The notes: generated by a model from the letters alone, not told the origin. A stretch of DNA of 64,000 bases from Clostridia bacterium (GCA_017454675.1 JAFTCN010000046.1:1-64000), one strand, 5' to 3'. Counted from the stretch's first letter, positions 26,547 through 35,076 are shown. Translations and numbers: made by a program.

Positions 26547-27818
26547 ATGAAAGACAGGATTTCCCTGGGGATTATCGGTCTCGGACGGAGAGGCCACGGC
26601 ATGCTGAAGAAGTGCTTTGCCGAGATGAAGGACGTTGAGATCACCTGGATCTGCGATCCCGTCGACACGAAGGTCGCGAGGACCCTGAAGACTCTTGAGG
26701 ATATGGGAAAGCCTCTGCCCCGTGCGACGGCCGACTACCGCGAGATGCTTGAGGACAAAGGCCTCGACGCCGTCGCCGTGATGACCGGCTGGAACAGCCA
26801 CATCATATGCTCGCTCGACTCTCTCCGCGCGGGAAAATACACCGCAGTCGAGGTAGGCACCGCCTACGACATATCCGAATGCTACGATCTCGTGGCTGCC
26901 TCCGAGGCGAGCGGCGCGCCGCTCCTGATGCTTGAGAACTGCTGCTACGGCCGCCGCGAGATGGCCGCGCTCAGGATGGTGAAGGAAGGGCTCTTCGGTG
27001 AGATCGTCCACTGCTCGGGCGGATACCATCACTATCTCCCCGCCGAGGACCTGCTCCACCGCAACACCGAGGGCCACATAGACGACCACTACCGCGTCAC
27101 TGAATACGTATACCGCAACTGCGAGCAGTATCCGACCCACGAGTTCGGACCGATCTCGAAGATCCTGGGCATAAACCGCGGCAACCGGATCCTCACCCTC
27201 TCCTCCTTCGCCTCGAAGGCGAGAGGACTTGAGAGATACATAGCCGAAAAGGTCCCCGAGGACGACTACGTCTACAAGCACGTCCGGATCATGCAGGGCG
27301 ACATCGTCGACACGATCCTCACCTGCGCCGGCGGCGAAACGGTGCGGCTGACCCTCGACACCACTCTTCCCCGCCCGTTCTACACCAGGGCATTCACAGT
27401 CCGCGGAACGAAGGGGATGATCGAAGAGACCTCTTCGAAAAACGCTTACATCTATTTCGAAGGCATGCCCGGGAACGAAGTCCCGAACGAGAAGGAACTG
27501 CTTGAACAGTACGATCACCCACTCCACGCCGAATATATAAAGATGACGGCGAGAGGCGGCCACGGCGGTATGGACTGGCTTGTCTGCCGTGCATTCGTCG
27601 AGGCGGTGAAGAACGGGACCGGCACCCCGATCGACGCCTACGACACCGCCGCCTGGATGGCGATCGGTCCGCTTTCCGAAGCGTCGATCGCGCAGGGCGG
27701 CGCACCGGTCGCCTTTCCCGATTTCACCCGCGGAAAGTGGTTCCGCCGCGAGCCGGCCGTCAGGGGCAAATACTGCCTTGACGAGATCGTCGAGGACCCC
27801 TCCGTCCCGATCATGTGA
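26547..27818 (+). CDS. Gfo/Idh/MocA-family oxidoreductase
   Basis: A 423-residue protein with an N-terminal Rossmann fold (LGIIGLGRRGHGML, residues about 6-19; a GxGxxG-type loop), AVEVGTAYD where many family members have the EKP motif, and a C-terminal alpha/beta substrate domain. Enzymes of this family use NAD(P) on sugars or inositols; related proteins with this layout act as glycosidases. The missing classical EKP lysine is notable and leaves the reaction open. It starts a plus-strand series with the EEP lipoprotein and FAD oxidoreductase. Confidence 0.85.
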   Translation: MKDRISLGIIGLGRRGHGMLKKCFAEMKDVEITWICDPVDTKVARTLKTLEDMGKPLPRATADYREMLEDKGLDAVAVMTGWNSHIICSLDSLRAGKYTAVEVGTAYDISECYDLVAASEASGAPLLMLENCCYGRREMAALRMVKEGLFGEIVHCSGGYHHYLPAEDLLHRNTEGHIDDHYRVTEYVYRNCEQYPTHEFGPISKILGINRGNRILTLSSFASKARGLERYIAEKVPEDDYVYKHVRIMQGDIVDTILTCAGGETVRLTLDTTLPRPFYTRAFTVRGTKGMIEETSSKNAYIYFEGMPGNEVPNEKELLEQYDHPLHAEYIKMTARGGHGGMDWLVCRAFVEAVKNGTGTPIDAYDTAAWMAIGPLSEASIAQGGAPVAFPDFTRGKWFRREPAVRGKYCLDEIVEDPSVPIM

Positions 27819-27857
27819 CGTCCGCGGCGGAGGACGCCATCCCGGTGTAACACGCTT

Positions 27858-29690
27858 ATGTCGCAAATAATGAAAAAAAGAATATCAAAATGGCTTCCTG
27901 CCGCGATGCTCGCGCTCCATCTGCTGCTTTCCTCCCTGCTCCCGGGCTGCGGAGGAGGCGGAGCGGCGGTGTCGACGGCGTCGGATGCCACACTCTCCTC
28001 CGCTCCGGAAGAAGTTCCGGACGGACCGGCCGAGCGCGTCTTATATGAAAACGGAGAGTTTCTCTTTTCCTTCGTCAGGACGGCCGACGCCTCCGACGAG
28101 GCTGTCGGTAAGATCTCTGCCGTATTCAAGTCGCTGAGAGATCTCGGCGAAGGCAAACTCTCATATACCGACGATTATCTCTACCACGGCGCGCAGCCCG
28201 ATCCCGACCGGCCCGAGATCCTGATCGGTCCGACGAACCGACCCGAGACGGCCGAGGTCCTGGCGGATCTCCTCGCGAAGGACTGGTTCGTGGGTTTCGT
28301 GGGAAACAAGCTCGTGGTGACCGGCCGCACCGAACAGGCGACGCTTGAGGCGCTGAGCGCCTTTTCTGATATCGTGAAGCAGATGAAAAAATCCGACAGG
28401 GTGCTCTTTGCCGGACTTGACGAGCCGGTCGTCAAACGGTATGTCTATCCCGGACAGTCCGCGACGGTCGCCGGAAACCCGCTTGACGGGTACAGGATAG
28501 TCGTCTCGAACAAGAAGGACGAGGGTGCGGCGGACGCCGGTGCCTGGCTCGCGAAAGGGACGGGTGAGAGCACCGGCCGCATCCCGCCTGTGGTAAAGAC
28601 CGACGACGGCCCGGGCCGCGCGATCTATGTCGGCTCGGTCGGCGAAAGAGGTAAAGAGCTCGCCGCCGCACTCACGGGCAGCGAGTGGTCGCTGAGGGTC
28701 GAAAGCGGAAACATCTATATAAACGGAAACAATTCCTGGGCGGTGAAGGCCGCCTGCGTAAAGCTGCTGGGCGACTATTTTGACAGGGGCGCAGATATTC
28801 CCGAGGGGACGGCGCTGAAAGGAGAATCGATGGGAATCCGGATCAGCGAAAGGACGCCGGGTTCGAATCTGCGCCTTATGACGAACAACGTATGGAACTG
28901 CGACAGCAACAAGGAGGCTTGGATCGCCATCGGCGAGAACTGCTCGGCCGAGGTCAGATCGGTCGGATTCGCCAGAGTCTACACCGCCTACATGCCCGAC
29001 GTGATCAACACTCAGGAGATGACGGCGAAGATGCTGTCGTCGATCCTTTACAACATGGAAAAGTTCGGTGTGAAATACTCCTCGCTGGCGATAAACGATC
29101 CGGTAGCCGATTTCACCGCCCTGATCTACAACCCCGAGACGGTGACGCTCGAAAAATCCGGGCATCACGTCTTCGGCTATGCCTCTGACGCGCGCTCGAA
29201 GGGCTACACCTGGGGATATTTCAGGCATAACGCGACCGGGAAGCACTTCATCTCGCTCTCGACGCACCTCTGGTGGAAGAGCGAATCTGCCGAAGAGGGA
29301 AGCAATGCCAGCAGGGAGCGGCAGGCCGCCGAGATAGTCGCGCTGACGAAGGAGCTTGAGAAGACGTACGGATGTCCCGTCTTCATACAGGGCGACCTGA
29401 ACACCCAGACGACGTCGAAGGCCTTCGCCGTACTCACCGAAGGCGGATTCCTCAACTGCCAGAAGATCGCGACGGTATCGACCGACGACAAACGCGGCTA
29501 CCACTCCTGTTCGCCTTCGGGTTTCTCGCTGACTCTCTCAAGCGGGACATACACCGAAAGCGGCATCGACCACATGCTCGTCCGCGGCCTCGGCACCTCC
29601 AGGGTGATGACCTTCGAGCATATCCTGCCCGACTTCTACTACACTCTTTCCGACCACTTTCCGGTATACATCGACGTCGAACTGAACTGA
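27858..29690 (+). CDS. Large exported EEP-fold lipoprotein with duplicated N-terminal domain
   Basis: A 610-residue protein. The signal peptide ends in LLPGC. Two related segments of about 110-120 residues follow (about 60-180 and 195-310), each with an R/G-rich I(L/Y)(I/V)G block followed by a glycine-turn strand (VGNKLVVTGRT; ESGNIYINGNN). The catalytic EEP domain (about 330-610) has RLMTNNVWN, NTQEM (catalytic Glu), LSTHLWWKS, IQGDLNTQ, GIDHMLV and LSDHFPVYID. It is probably a surface phosphodiesterase or nuclease. ATG 27870 is an alternative start. The gene ends 17 bp before the FAD oxidoreductase. Confidence 0.85.
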   Translation: MSQIMKKRISKWLPAAMLALHLLLSSLLPGCGGGGAAVSTASDATLSSAPEEVPDGPAERVLYENGEFLFSFVRTADASDEAVGKISAVFKSLRDLGEGKLSYTDDYLYHGAQPDPDRPEILIGPTNRPETAEVLADLLAKDWFVGFVGNKLVVTGRTEQATLEALSAFSDIVKQMKKSDRVLFAGLDEPVVKRYVYPGQSATVAGNPLDGYRIVVSNKKDEGAADAGAWLAKGTGESTGRIPPVVKTDDGPGRAIYVGSVGERGKELAAALTGSEWSLRVESGNIYINGNNSWAVKAACVKLLGDYFDRGADIPEGTALKGESMGIRISERTPGSNLRLMTNNVWNCDSNKEAWIAIGENCSAEVRSVGFARVYTAYMPDVINTQEMTAKMLSSILYNMEKFGVKYSSLAINDPVADFTALIYNPETVTLEKSGHHVFGYASDARSKGYTWGYFRHNATGKHFISLSTHLWWKSESAEEGSNASRERQAAEIVALTKELEKTYGCPVFIQGDLNTQTTSKAFAVLTEGGFLNCQKIATVSTDDKRGYHSCSPSGFSLTLSSGTYTESGIDHMLVRGLGTSRVMTFEHILPDFYYTLSDHFPVYIDVELN

Positions 29691-29707
29691 AAAAGGAGAA
29701 ACAGGAT

Positions 29708-30925
29708 TTGCAGCGGTTCATAGAAGAAGAACTCAGGACCCCCGTTACGCTGTCGTGCGGCACAGCGGTCGCCGGAGGTGGCATCGCGGGAATTTCCGCG
29801 GCGCTCGCCGCGGCAAGGCACGGCGCCGACGTCCTGCTCATCGAGCGGGAATTCGCCCCGGGCGGACTTGCCACACTGGGGCTCATAACCTGCTATCTGC
29901 CGATCTGCGACGGCTGCGGCCACCAGATCATCTACGGTATCGGCGAGGAGCTGCTCCGTCTGTCGGTACGGCACGGCGCCGAGAGGAAGCCGCCCGAGGC
30001 GTGGTTTTGCGGCGGCACGAAGGAAGAGAAAACGAAGCACCGGTTCAAGACCTATTTCAACGCCTCCCTCTTCATGCTCGAGTCCGAAAAACTGCTGAAG
30101 GACGCCGGAGTGAAGATACTCTACGGGACTTCGGTATGCGCGGCGGAGACGTCGGGAGGGAGGATCACGCACCTCATATGCGAGAACAAGTCTGGCCGCT
30201 TCGCGGTGGCCGTCCGCAGCGTCATCGACGCGACGGGCGACGCCGACATCGCGAAATTCTCGGGCGCCGGGACCGAGCTGTTCGGCCAGGGCAACATACT
30301 TGCCGGCTGGTACTACCGCTTCTCGCGGGGCGAGCGCAAGTGCGTCATGGTCGGAGCCGCCGACATCCCCGAAGAGGATAAACCGTTCCGTAGAGGCCCC
30401 GAGCTTCTCTTCCCCGAACGCTTCGCCGGCATCGACGGTACCGAGCTCTCGCGCATGACCGAGCTCTCGCACGCAGCGACATACGCCGACTGGGAGAAGA
30501 AACTGACCGACGACCCCGATTCGGTCCCCGAGGCTATAACCTCGATACCGCAGGTCAGGATGACCCGGCGCATAGCCGGCCGGGCGCTGCTCGACACATC
30601 CGACGAGCGGCGCTCCTTCTCCGATTCGGTAGGGCTGACCGGACACTGGCGCAAGCGGGGGCCGGTATATGAGATACCCTTCGGCGCGCTCTGCCCCGAG
30701 GGCGTGTCGAACCTGCTCGCCGCCGGAAGAGACATAAGCACCTCCGACGCGATGTGGGACGTCACACGCGTTATACCGGCCTGCGCCGTCACCGGAGAGG
30801 CGGCGGGCACCGCAGCGGCGCTCTTCGACGACTTCAGGCTCGACGGACGGCAGGTAAAGGAACTGCAGAGCGCACTGCATTACGCGGGAGTGCGCACCTC
30901 GCTCTCCGAGATCGACTTCGACTGA
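29708..30925 (+). CDS. FAD-dependent oxidoreductase
   Basis: A 405-residue protein. The dinucleotide-binding motif AVAGGGIAGISAALAAARHGADVLLIER lies near residues 20-48, followed by FAPGGLATLGLITCYLPICDG. The middle carries DATGDADIAKFSGA and the C-terminus NLLAAGRDISTSDAMWD, both typical of the FAD-dependent group found with sugar catabolic genes in Clostridia and Bacteroidetes. No substrate can be assigned. I place the start at the TTG at 29708, nine bases after AAGGAG; upstream sequence in frame belongs to the preceding gene. Confidence 0.85.
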   Translation: MQRFIEEELRTPVTLSCGTAVAGGGIAGISAALAAARHGADVLLIEREFAPGGLATLGLITCYLPICDGCGHQIIYGIGEELLRLSVRHGAERKPPEAWFCGGTKEEKTKHRFKTYFNASLFMLESEKLLKDAGVKILYGTSVCAAETSGGRITHLICENKSGRFAVAVRSVIDATGDADIAKFSGAGTELFGQGNILAGWYYRFSRGERKCVMVGAADIPEEDKPFRRGPELLFPERFAGIDGTELSRMTELSHAATYADWEKKLTDDPDSVPEAITSIPQVRMTRRIAGRALLDTSDERRSFSDSVGLTGHWRKRGPVYEIPFGALCPEGVSNLLAAGRDISTSDAMWDVTRVIPACAVTGEAAGTAAALFDDFRLDGRQVKELQSALHYAGVRTSLSEIDFD

Positions 30926-30946
30926 CGCAATGAAAGGTACTGTTCG

Positions 30947-32779
30947 ATGGCAAAAAAGGATAACGGCACCCCGCGTGATGGCTCGCATGGCAGCCGTCTC
31001 ACCGAGACATCGGCCGCGAAGATAGGCGAAAAAAAGCTGATCTCCAGGTTCATACACTACTACAGGCCGCACAGGGTCATGCTGACCTTCGACATGCTGG
31101 CTTCGATCATGATCTCCGTCATCGGAATGGTGTATCCCGTGATCACGAATCTCATGCTCAAGGACCTCATACCGAACCGGAAGTTCCGTATGGTGATAAT
31201 AGCGGGGCTGTCGGTCCTGGCGCTTTACGTCCTGAGACTCTTCCTCCGGTATTTCGTCCAGTATTACGGACATATGATCGGCACGAGGATGCAGGCGCAG
31301 ATGAGGCGCGACCTCTTCTCCCACCTGCAGCGGCTTCCCTTCTCGTTCTACGATGACAATGAGACCGGCAAGATCATGACGAGACTGACGTCCGACCTCT
31401 TCGACGTCTCCGAGCTGGCGCACCACGGGCCGGAGAACCTGCTCATCAGCACGACGATGTTCATCCTCGCCTTCATCTACCTGTCGACGATCAACATCTG
31501 GCTCACCCTCATCATCTTCGCCTGCGTGCCGATCCTCATAGCGGTCTCGGTCCACTACAGACGCAGGATGCGCGAGGCCTTCACCGAACGCCGCGCCGGC
31601 AACGCCGTGATCAACGCCTCGCTCGAGAGCAGCATCTCCGGCATCCGCGTGACCAAGGCTTTCACCAACACACAGCGCGAGATCGAGAAGTTCGAGAAAG
31701 GCAACGGGATGTTCGTCGAGGCATGCCGCAAGTCATACAGCGCGATGGCCAAGTTCCACTCGAGCTCGAGCTTCATCACCGACGTTTTCAACGTCGTGAT
31801 ACTCATCGCGGGCGGCATCTTCCTCTACAACGGAAAGATAGACTTTGCCGACTATTCGTCGTTCATCGTTTCGGTCAACCTGTTCATTTCTCCTATCAAC
31901 ACGCTCATCTCGTTCATGGAGCAGTACCAGAACGGCGTGACCGGCTTCTCGAGGTTCGTCGAGCTGATGGACATGCCGGAGGAGAAGGACGCCCCGGGGG
32001 CGGTCGATCCCGGCAGACTCGACGGCAGTATATCCATTGAGAATATTAATTTCACGTATGAAAGATCCGATGAGATAATCCACGGGATCACGCTCTCGGT
32101 GAACAGGGGCGAGACGCTGGCGCTGGTCGGGCCTTCCGGCGGCGGCAAAACGACGCTCTGCCATCTCATACCCCGGTTTTATCCGCTGAACGGCGGAAGG
32201 ATCACGATCGACGGCATCGACACGGCATCGATGACCTCGCTCTCGCTGCGCCGCAACATAGGCATAGTTCAGCAGGACGTCTTCCTGTTCAACGGGACGA
32301 TCTACGACAATATCCTCTACGGACGTCCCGACGCGACGCCGGAAGAGGTCTACGAAGCCGCCGCGCGGGCCAACATCTCCGAATGGGTCGGCACGCTCGA
32401 GAACGGATTCGACACCGAGATCGGCGAGCGCGGAGTGAAGCTGTCGGGCGGGCAGAAACAGCGGCTCAGCATCGCGCGGGTCTTTCTCAAGAACCCGCCC
32501 GTGCTGATCCTCGACGAGGCGACCTCCGCACTCGACAACACGACCGAGATCATGATCCAGCGCTCGCTCGACGAACTCACCCGCGGCCGTACGACGATTG
32601 TCGTGGCGCACAGGCTCTCCACCGTCCGCCGCGCCACGAAGATAGCGGTGATCTCGGAAGGCAGAGTAGCCGAGCTCGGCACTCACGAGGAACTCATGGA
32701 GCGCGAAGGCGGCATCTACTCAAGGCTCTACCGTCTTCAGTTCAGGGACGGAGACACCGCCGGACTGCCCGAATCGTGA
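30947..32779 (+). CDS. ABC exporter, fused permease and ATPase (MsbA-like)
   Basis: A 610-residue half-transporter. Six helices span about residues 45-320, followed by a nucleotide-binding domain with Walker A GPSGGGKTT, the Q-loop, signature LSGGQKQRLSIARVFL, Walker B VLILDEATSAL and the H-loop AHRLSTV. The family exports lipids, drugs or peptides as dimers. The protein alone does not reveal the substrate. It follows the FAD oxidoreductase after 21 bp. Its 3' end is seven bases from the group II intron end, so its own terminator may have been displaced. Confidence 0.92.
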   Translation: MAKKDNGTPRDGSHGSRLTETSAAKIGEKKLISRFIHYYRPHRVMLTFDMLASIMISVIGMVYPVITNLMLKDLIPNRKFRMVIIAGLSVLALYVLRLFLRYFVQYYGHMIGTRMQAQMRRDLFSHLQRLPFSFYDDNETGKIMTRLTSDLFDVSELAHHGPENLLISTTMFILAFIYLSTINIWLTLIIFACVPILIAVSVHYRRRMREAFTERRAGNAVINASLESSISGIRVTKAFTNTQREIEKFEKGNGMFVEACRKSYSAMAKFHSSSSFITDVFNVVILIAGGIFLYNGKIDFADYSSFIVSVNLFISPINTLISFMEQYQNGVTGFSRFVELMDMPEEKDAPGAVDPGRLDGSISIENINFTYERSDEIIHGITLSVNRGETLALVGPSGGGKTTLCHLIPRFYPLNGGRITIDGIDTASMTSLSLRRNIGIVQQDVFLFNGTIYDNILYGRPDATPEEVYEAAARANISEWVGTLENGFDTEIGERGVKLSGGQKQRLSIARVFLKNPPVLILDEATSALDNTTEIMIQRSLDELTRGRTTIVVAHRLSTVRRATKIAVISEGRVAELGTHEELMEREGGIYSRLYRLQFRDGDTAGLPES

Positions 32780-32785
32780 ACATGA

Positions 32786-32864
32786 ATCGGGTAGGAGGTC
32801 ACCCATTAGTTGAGTGACCGACCTCCCACACCACCGTGCGTACCGTTCGGTACACGGCGGTTCA
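32786..32864 (-). mobile_element. Group II intron 3' end: domains V and VI
   Basis: Minus strand: a 34-nt-type domain V hairpin at 32830-32861, with nine lower pairs (ACCGCCGTG/CACGGTGGT), a two-base CG bulge on the 3' side, four upper pairs and a GAAC loop. Domain VI follows (GGTCACTC/GGGTGACC around AACTAAT), and the 3' end CCTACCCGAT lies at about 32786. It has the same orientation as the 5' intron tip at 34193, so both probably belong to one insertion whose middle is gone. Confidence 0.8.
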
Positions 32865-33103
32865 ATCAACAATGCAAAGGTATTAATTCTGGGTTTAGAA
32901 CCGTAAATGGCTCTCATGATGATGCAATGGCTTTTGTCAAATCACAAACGGGTCCTTTAAAAGAGTATGCGCCGGGGAAATATGTAGGTTATAATTCACG
33001 AGGAATCGAATTTAGGATTTTTCCTAAGCCGTTAGATAATTATTCATCCATAAGAATTTCTGGTGTCCCAGGACTGAAAGGAATCAAATTTTTATGGCCA
33101 TAA
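32864..33103 (+). pseudogene. C-terminal fragment of a polymorphic toxin
   Basis: An 80-codon stretch with no start of its own; in frame it runs back into intron sequence. The readable part contains GFRTVNGSHDDAMAFVKSQ, LKEYAPGKYVG and RISGVPGLKGIKFLW. This pattern resembles small C-terminal toxin modules of Rhs/CDI-type polymorphic toxins (possibly a nuclease fold). AT-rich codon use differs sharply from all neighbours. The delivery part is absent, so this is an orphan toxin tip. The likely immunity gene overlaps its end by 10 bp. Confidence 0.55.
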
Positions 33104-33639
33104 TTAAGATAATCAAAAATAATATGTTTTTTAAAAAACAAATATCTAAAGTTTTATTAAGCACGAAGATAGTATCACTAAAGGATTTGAAATATCCAAA
33201 GGAATACAAAAAGACAATCCTCTATCCCACCAATGATTTGTTGCTTTTTGAAAAACAATTTTTATCCTTAATTAAACTGTTAGATAGAAATGCACCTTTG
33301 TTTTTAATGCAAGCAGGAGAAAATGACGATTTTCGAGATTCAAGAAACCAAATATTCATAATAAGTTCTCCATTTTCTTTTAATGATTATATGAGAATTG
33401 AAGGACTTTATTCAATGACTATGCATTTTTCTTCACCTTGTAAATGGATCCTTTTGATTGATGAATCTTTAGAGGGCGGAATCGGAGTATTGATAGGGGA
33501 AAAAGAAATAATAGAACAGTTTGAAAATACATATGGAAGAACAAGTGAAGATCGAAAAAAGCTGGAGCTTTTTTTTGAAAAGGATGCGAAACGCAACAAA
33601 TCAATATTAGAGTATAAAAAGCTTCTCTTTGGAGAATAA
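33094..33639 (+). CDS. Putative immunity protein
   Basis: A 181-residue, Lys/Ile/Phe-rich protein (start at 33094 or 33124) that I do not recognise as a named family. Its position directly behind, and overlapping, a toxin-tip fragment is the classical arrangement of toxin-immunity pairs. Its content includes PFSFNDYMRIEGLYSMTMHF and KWILLIDESLEGG. Base composition is about 30 percent GC against about 60 percent in flanking genes, a clear sign of transfer. It may still protect against toxins from other strains. Confidence 0.6.
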   Translation: MAIIKIIKNNMFFKKQISKVLLSTKIVSLKDLKYPKEYKKTILYPTNDLLLFEKQFLSLIKLLDRNAPLFLMQAGENDDFRDSRNQIFIISSPFSFNDYMRIEGLYSMTMHFSSPCKWILLIDESLEGGIGVLIGEKEIIEQFENTYGRTSEDRKKLELFFEKDAKRNKSILEYKKLLFGE

Positions 33640-33641
33640 GA

Positions 33642-33998
33642 TCACGGATATTTCTGCAAATATATCTGTCCTACAAACAGCGGTGGGACATAGAAGATTG
33701 TTTTGATTGTCTAAAAAACTCTGTCGTTCCCTCGGCTTCATACGCACATAGCGACGAATTCTTCCGCGGATGGTGCTTTCTCAATCATGTGAGTTTGTTA
33801 TATTTCTACGGTTTGCTGAATAAACTCAGAACGGCCAAACTTGACGAGAAATACTCTCCCGAAGACGTTTTGAAGCTGACTAAGAACATCTACAAAGTGA
33901 ACGAACATGGGTCGGATACGAACAGAATCTCTCATATCCAGCGTAAGACTTCCGAGCTGCTATCGTCGCTTGGCGTCGACCTATTACGTAATTTTTGA
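33642..33998 (+). pseudogene. IS1634/IS4-like transposase, C-terminal fragment
   Basis: In-frame residues read YLSYKQRWDIEDCFDCLKN, then FFRGWCFLNHVSLLYFYG and DTNRISHIQRKTSELL, ending at TGA 33998. The WDIE-F-LK block is the C-terminal YREK-like region with the last catalytic Glu of DDE transposases of the IS1634/IS4 type. The N-terminal 70 percent is missing and no inverted repeats were found, so it is inactive. Confidence 0.8.
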
Positions 33999-34173
33999 GG
34001 TTTTAGTGTCTCAAATGCTTTGGTTGAGCAGGTTCAAAAACAAATTGTAGAAAAGACGGGGATATCAATCATTCATTAAGTACCAAATGTAACTACAGCA
34101 TTACGCCCTTTTGCGCCCAACCATTATTGGTATATTGATGACGTGTTTATCGTTCATGAAACAACAGACGGAA
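33999..34173 (+). pseudogene. Decayed reading frame in the accessory insert
   Basis: One frame reads NALVEQVQKQIVEKTGISIIH, a TAA, then VPNVTTALRPFAPNHYWYID and DDVFIVHETTDGKRA, ending at the intron 5' tip. Protein-like composition on both sides of one stop suggests a broken gene end. I recognise no family; another toxin or immunity relic is possible. Confidence 0.4.
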
Positions 34174-34174
34174 A

Positions 34175-34193
34175 GCGCGCATGCCCGTCGTAC
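34175..34193 (-). mobile_element. Group II intron 5' tip
   Basis: Minus strand: GTACGACGGGCATGC, identical over 15 bases to the intron 5' end at 433, starting directly after a terminator. The next bases no longer resemble domain I, so nearly the whole ribozyme was lost to the insert at 32864-34173. Confidence 0.72.
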
Positions 34194-34196
34194 CAA

Positions 34197-34228
34197 AAAG
34201 CGCCGCCCGCGAACGGGCGGCGCTTTTT
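34197..34228 (-). terminator. Intrinsic terminator of YodL-DUF3846 gene
   Basis: Ten-base-pair GC stem (GCGCCGCCCG/CGGGCGGCGC) with a tetraloop. A-run and T-run on the two sides could make it work in both directions. Confidence 0.88.
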
Positions 34229-34960
34229 TTATCCGGCGGAATCCGCATCGGGAGCGGGAAATACGTGGAGCCTGCCGCCGATGTGCAGAAAGATCTCGGG
34301 AGACGCGAACATCTCCGAATACTTCTTTATCATCTCATCGTCGAGCGAGCAGAAGTCTTCGTCGGTCAGACCGACGACAAGGAAGCTTCCCGCGATTATG
34401 TCGCAGATGCCTCCGGTCTCGTCGCGGAGGGCTCTGTTGAGCTCGAGGCCGTCAAGCTTGCCCTCCTCGTTCACCACGAGCGCTACGGGGTCATCGAAGG
34501 GATACACGCACTCGATATATCCGTCGACCTCGTGCTGAAGCGATTCGAGCCCGCGCTCGATCTCCCGGACTTCGGGAGCCTTTCCGGGCTCTACGCGAAG
34601 GACTCGCATCCTGCCGCCGCCGTCTTCCGGCCCGGCAAGTGACGGATCGAATTCGACTTTTTTGAAGCCGATGCTGTCGCAGTAGTAATACTCGTCCGGC
34701 GCACCATCCTCCGTGCTCTCTATACCGACGATATCCGACACCGACATCGTCCTGCCTTCGTAGTCCTCGGGAAGGTCCCCGTTGAAGATCTCGTAGACGT
34801 CCTCGAGATCGTCGGCTGCGAGCGTTCCCTCCCAGATGAAATCGTATATCGAACTGTCGACGTTTTTGCCGCGTCCGCGCCTCTCCAGCGAAGAGAGGCC
34901 GGAAAAGGCGGCCCCGGCGGCGTCACGGCCGAGGTTGACCTGATAGATCCTTATCTTCAT
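34229..34960 (-). CDS. YodL-like and DUF3846 domain protein
   Basis: A 243-residue protein. The N-terminal part (KIRIYQVNLGRDA, then SSIYDFIWEGTLAADDLEDVYEIFN) resembles the YodL domain. The C-terminal part (MRVLRVEPGKAPEVREI, then YPFDDPVALVVNEEGK, LNRALRDETGGICDIIAGSF) is DUF3846. Both domains usually occur in proteins of conjugative plasmids and integrative elements of Firmicutes, and their function is unknown. Base composition is like the chromosome, so it is old or well adapted. It has its own promoter and terminator. The start is set by the ATG of MKIRIYQ; the longer frame to 35023 seems unlikely. Confidence 0.8.
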   Translation of the reverse strand: MKIRIYQVNLGRDAAGAAFSGLSSLERRGRGKNVDSSIYDFIWEGTLAADDLEDVYEIFNGDLPEDYEGRTMSVSDIVGIESTEDGAPDEYYYCDSIGFKKVEFDPSLAGPEDGGGRMRVLRVEPGKAPEVREIERGLESLQHEVDGYIECVYPFDDPVALVVNEEGKLDGLELNRALRDETGGICDIIAGSFLVVGLTDEDFCSLDDEMIKKYSEMFASPEIFLHIGGRLHVFPAPDADSAG

Positions 34961-35076
34961 TTGGCAAATAGACTGTTTCCTTTCTGAATGCATTGCGTTA
35001 CGGACAAAGCCGTGGGCTGCCATGCCTCCGCCGGGCGGAGTTCATTCCGGAATGATCCTGCCTGTCTGTTTACCAA

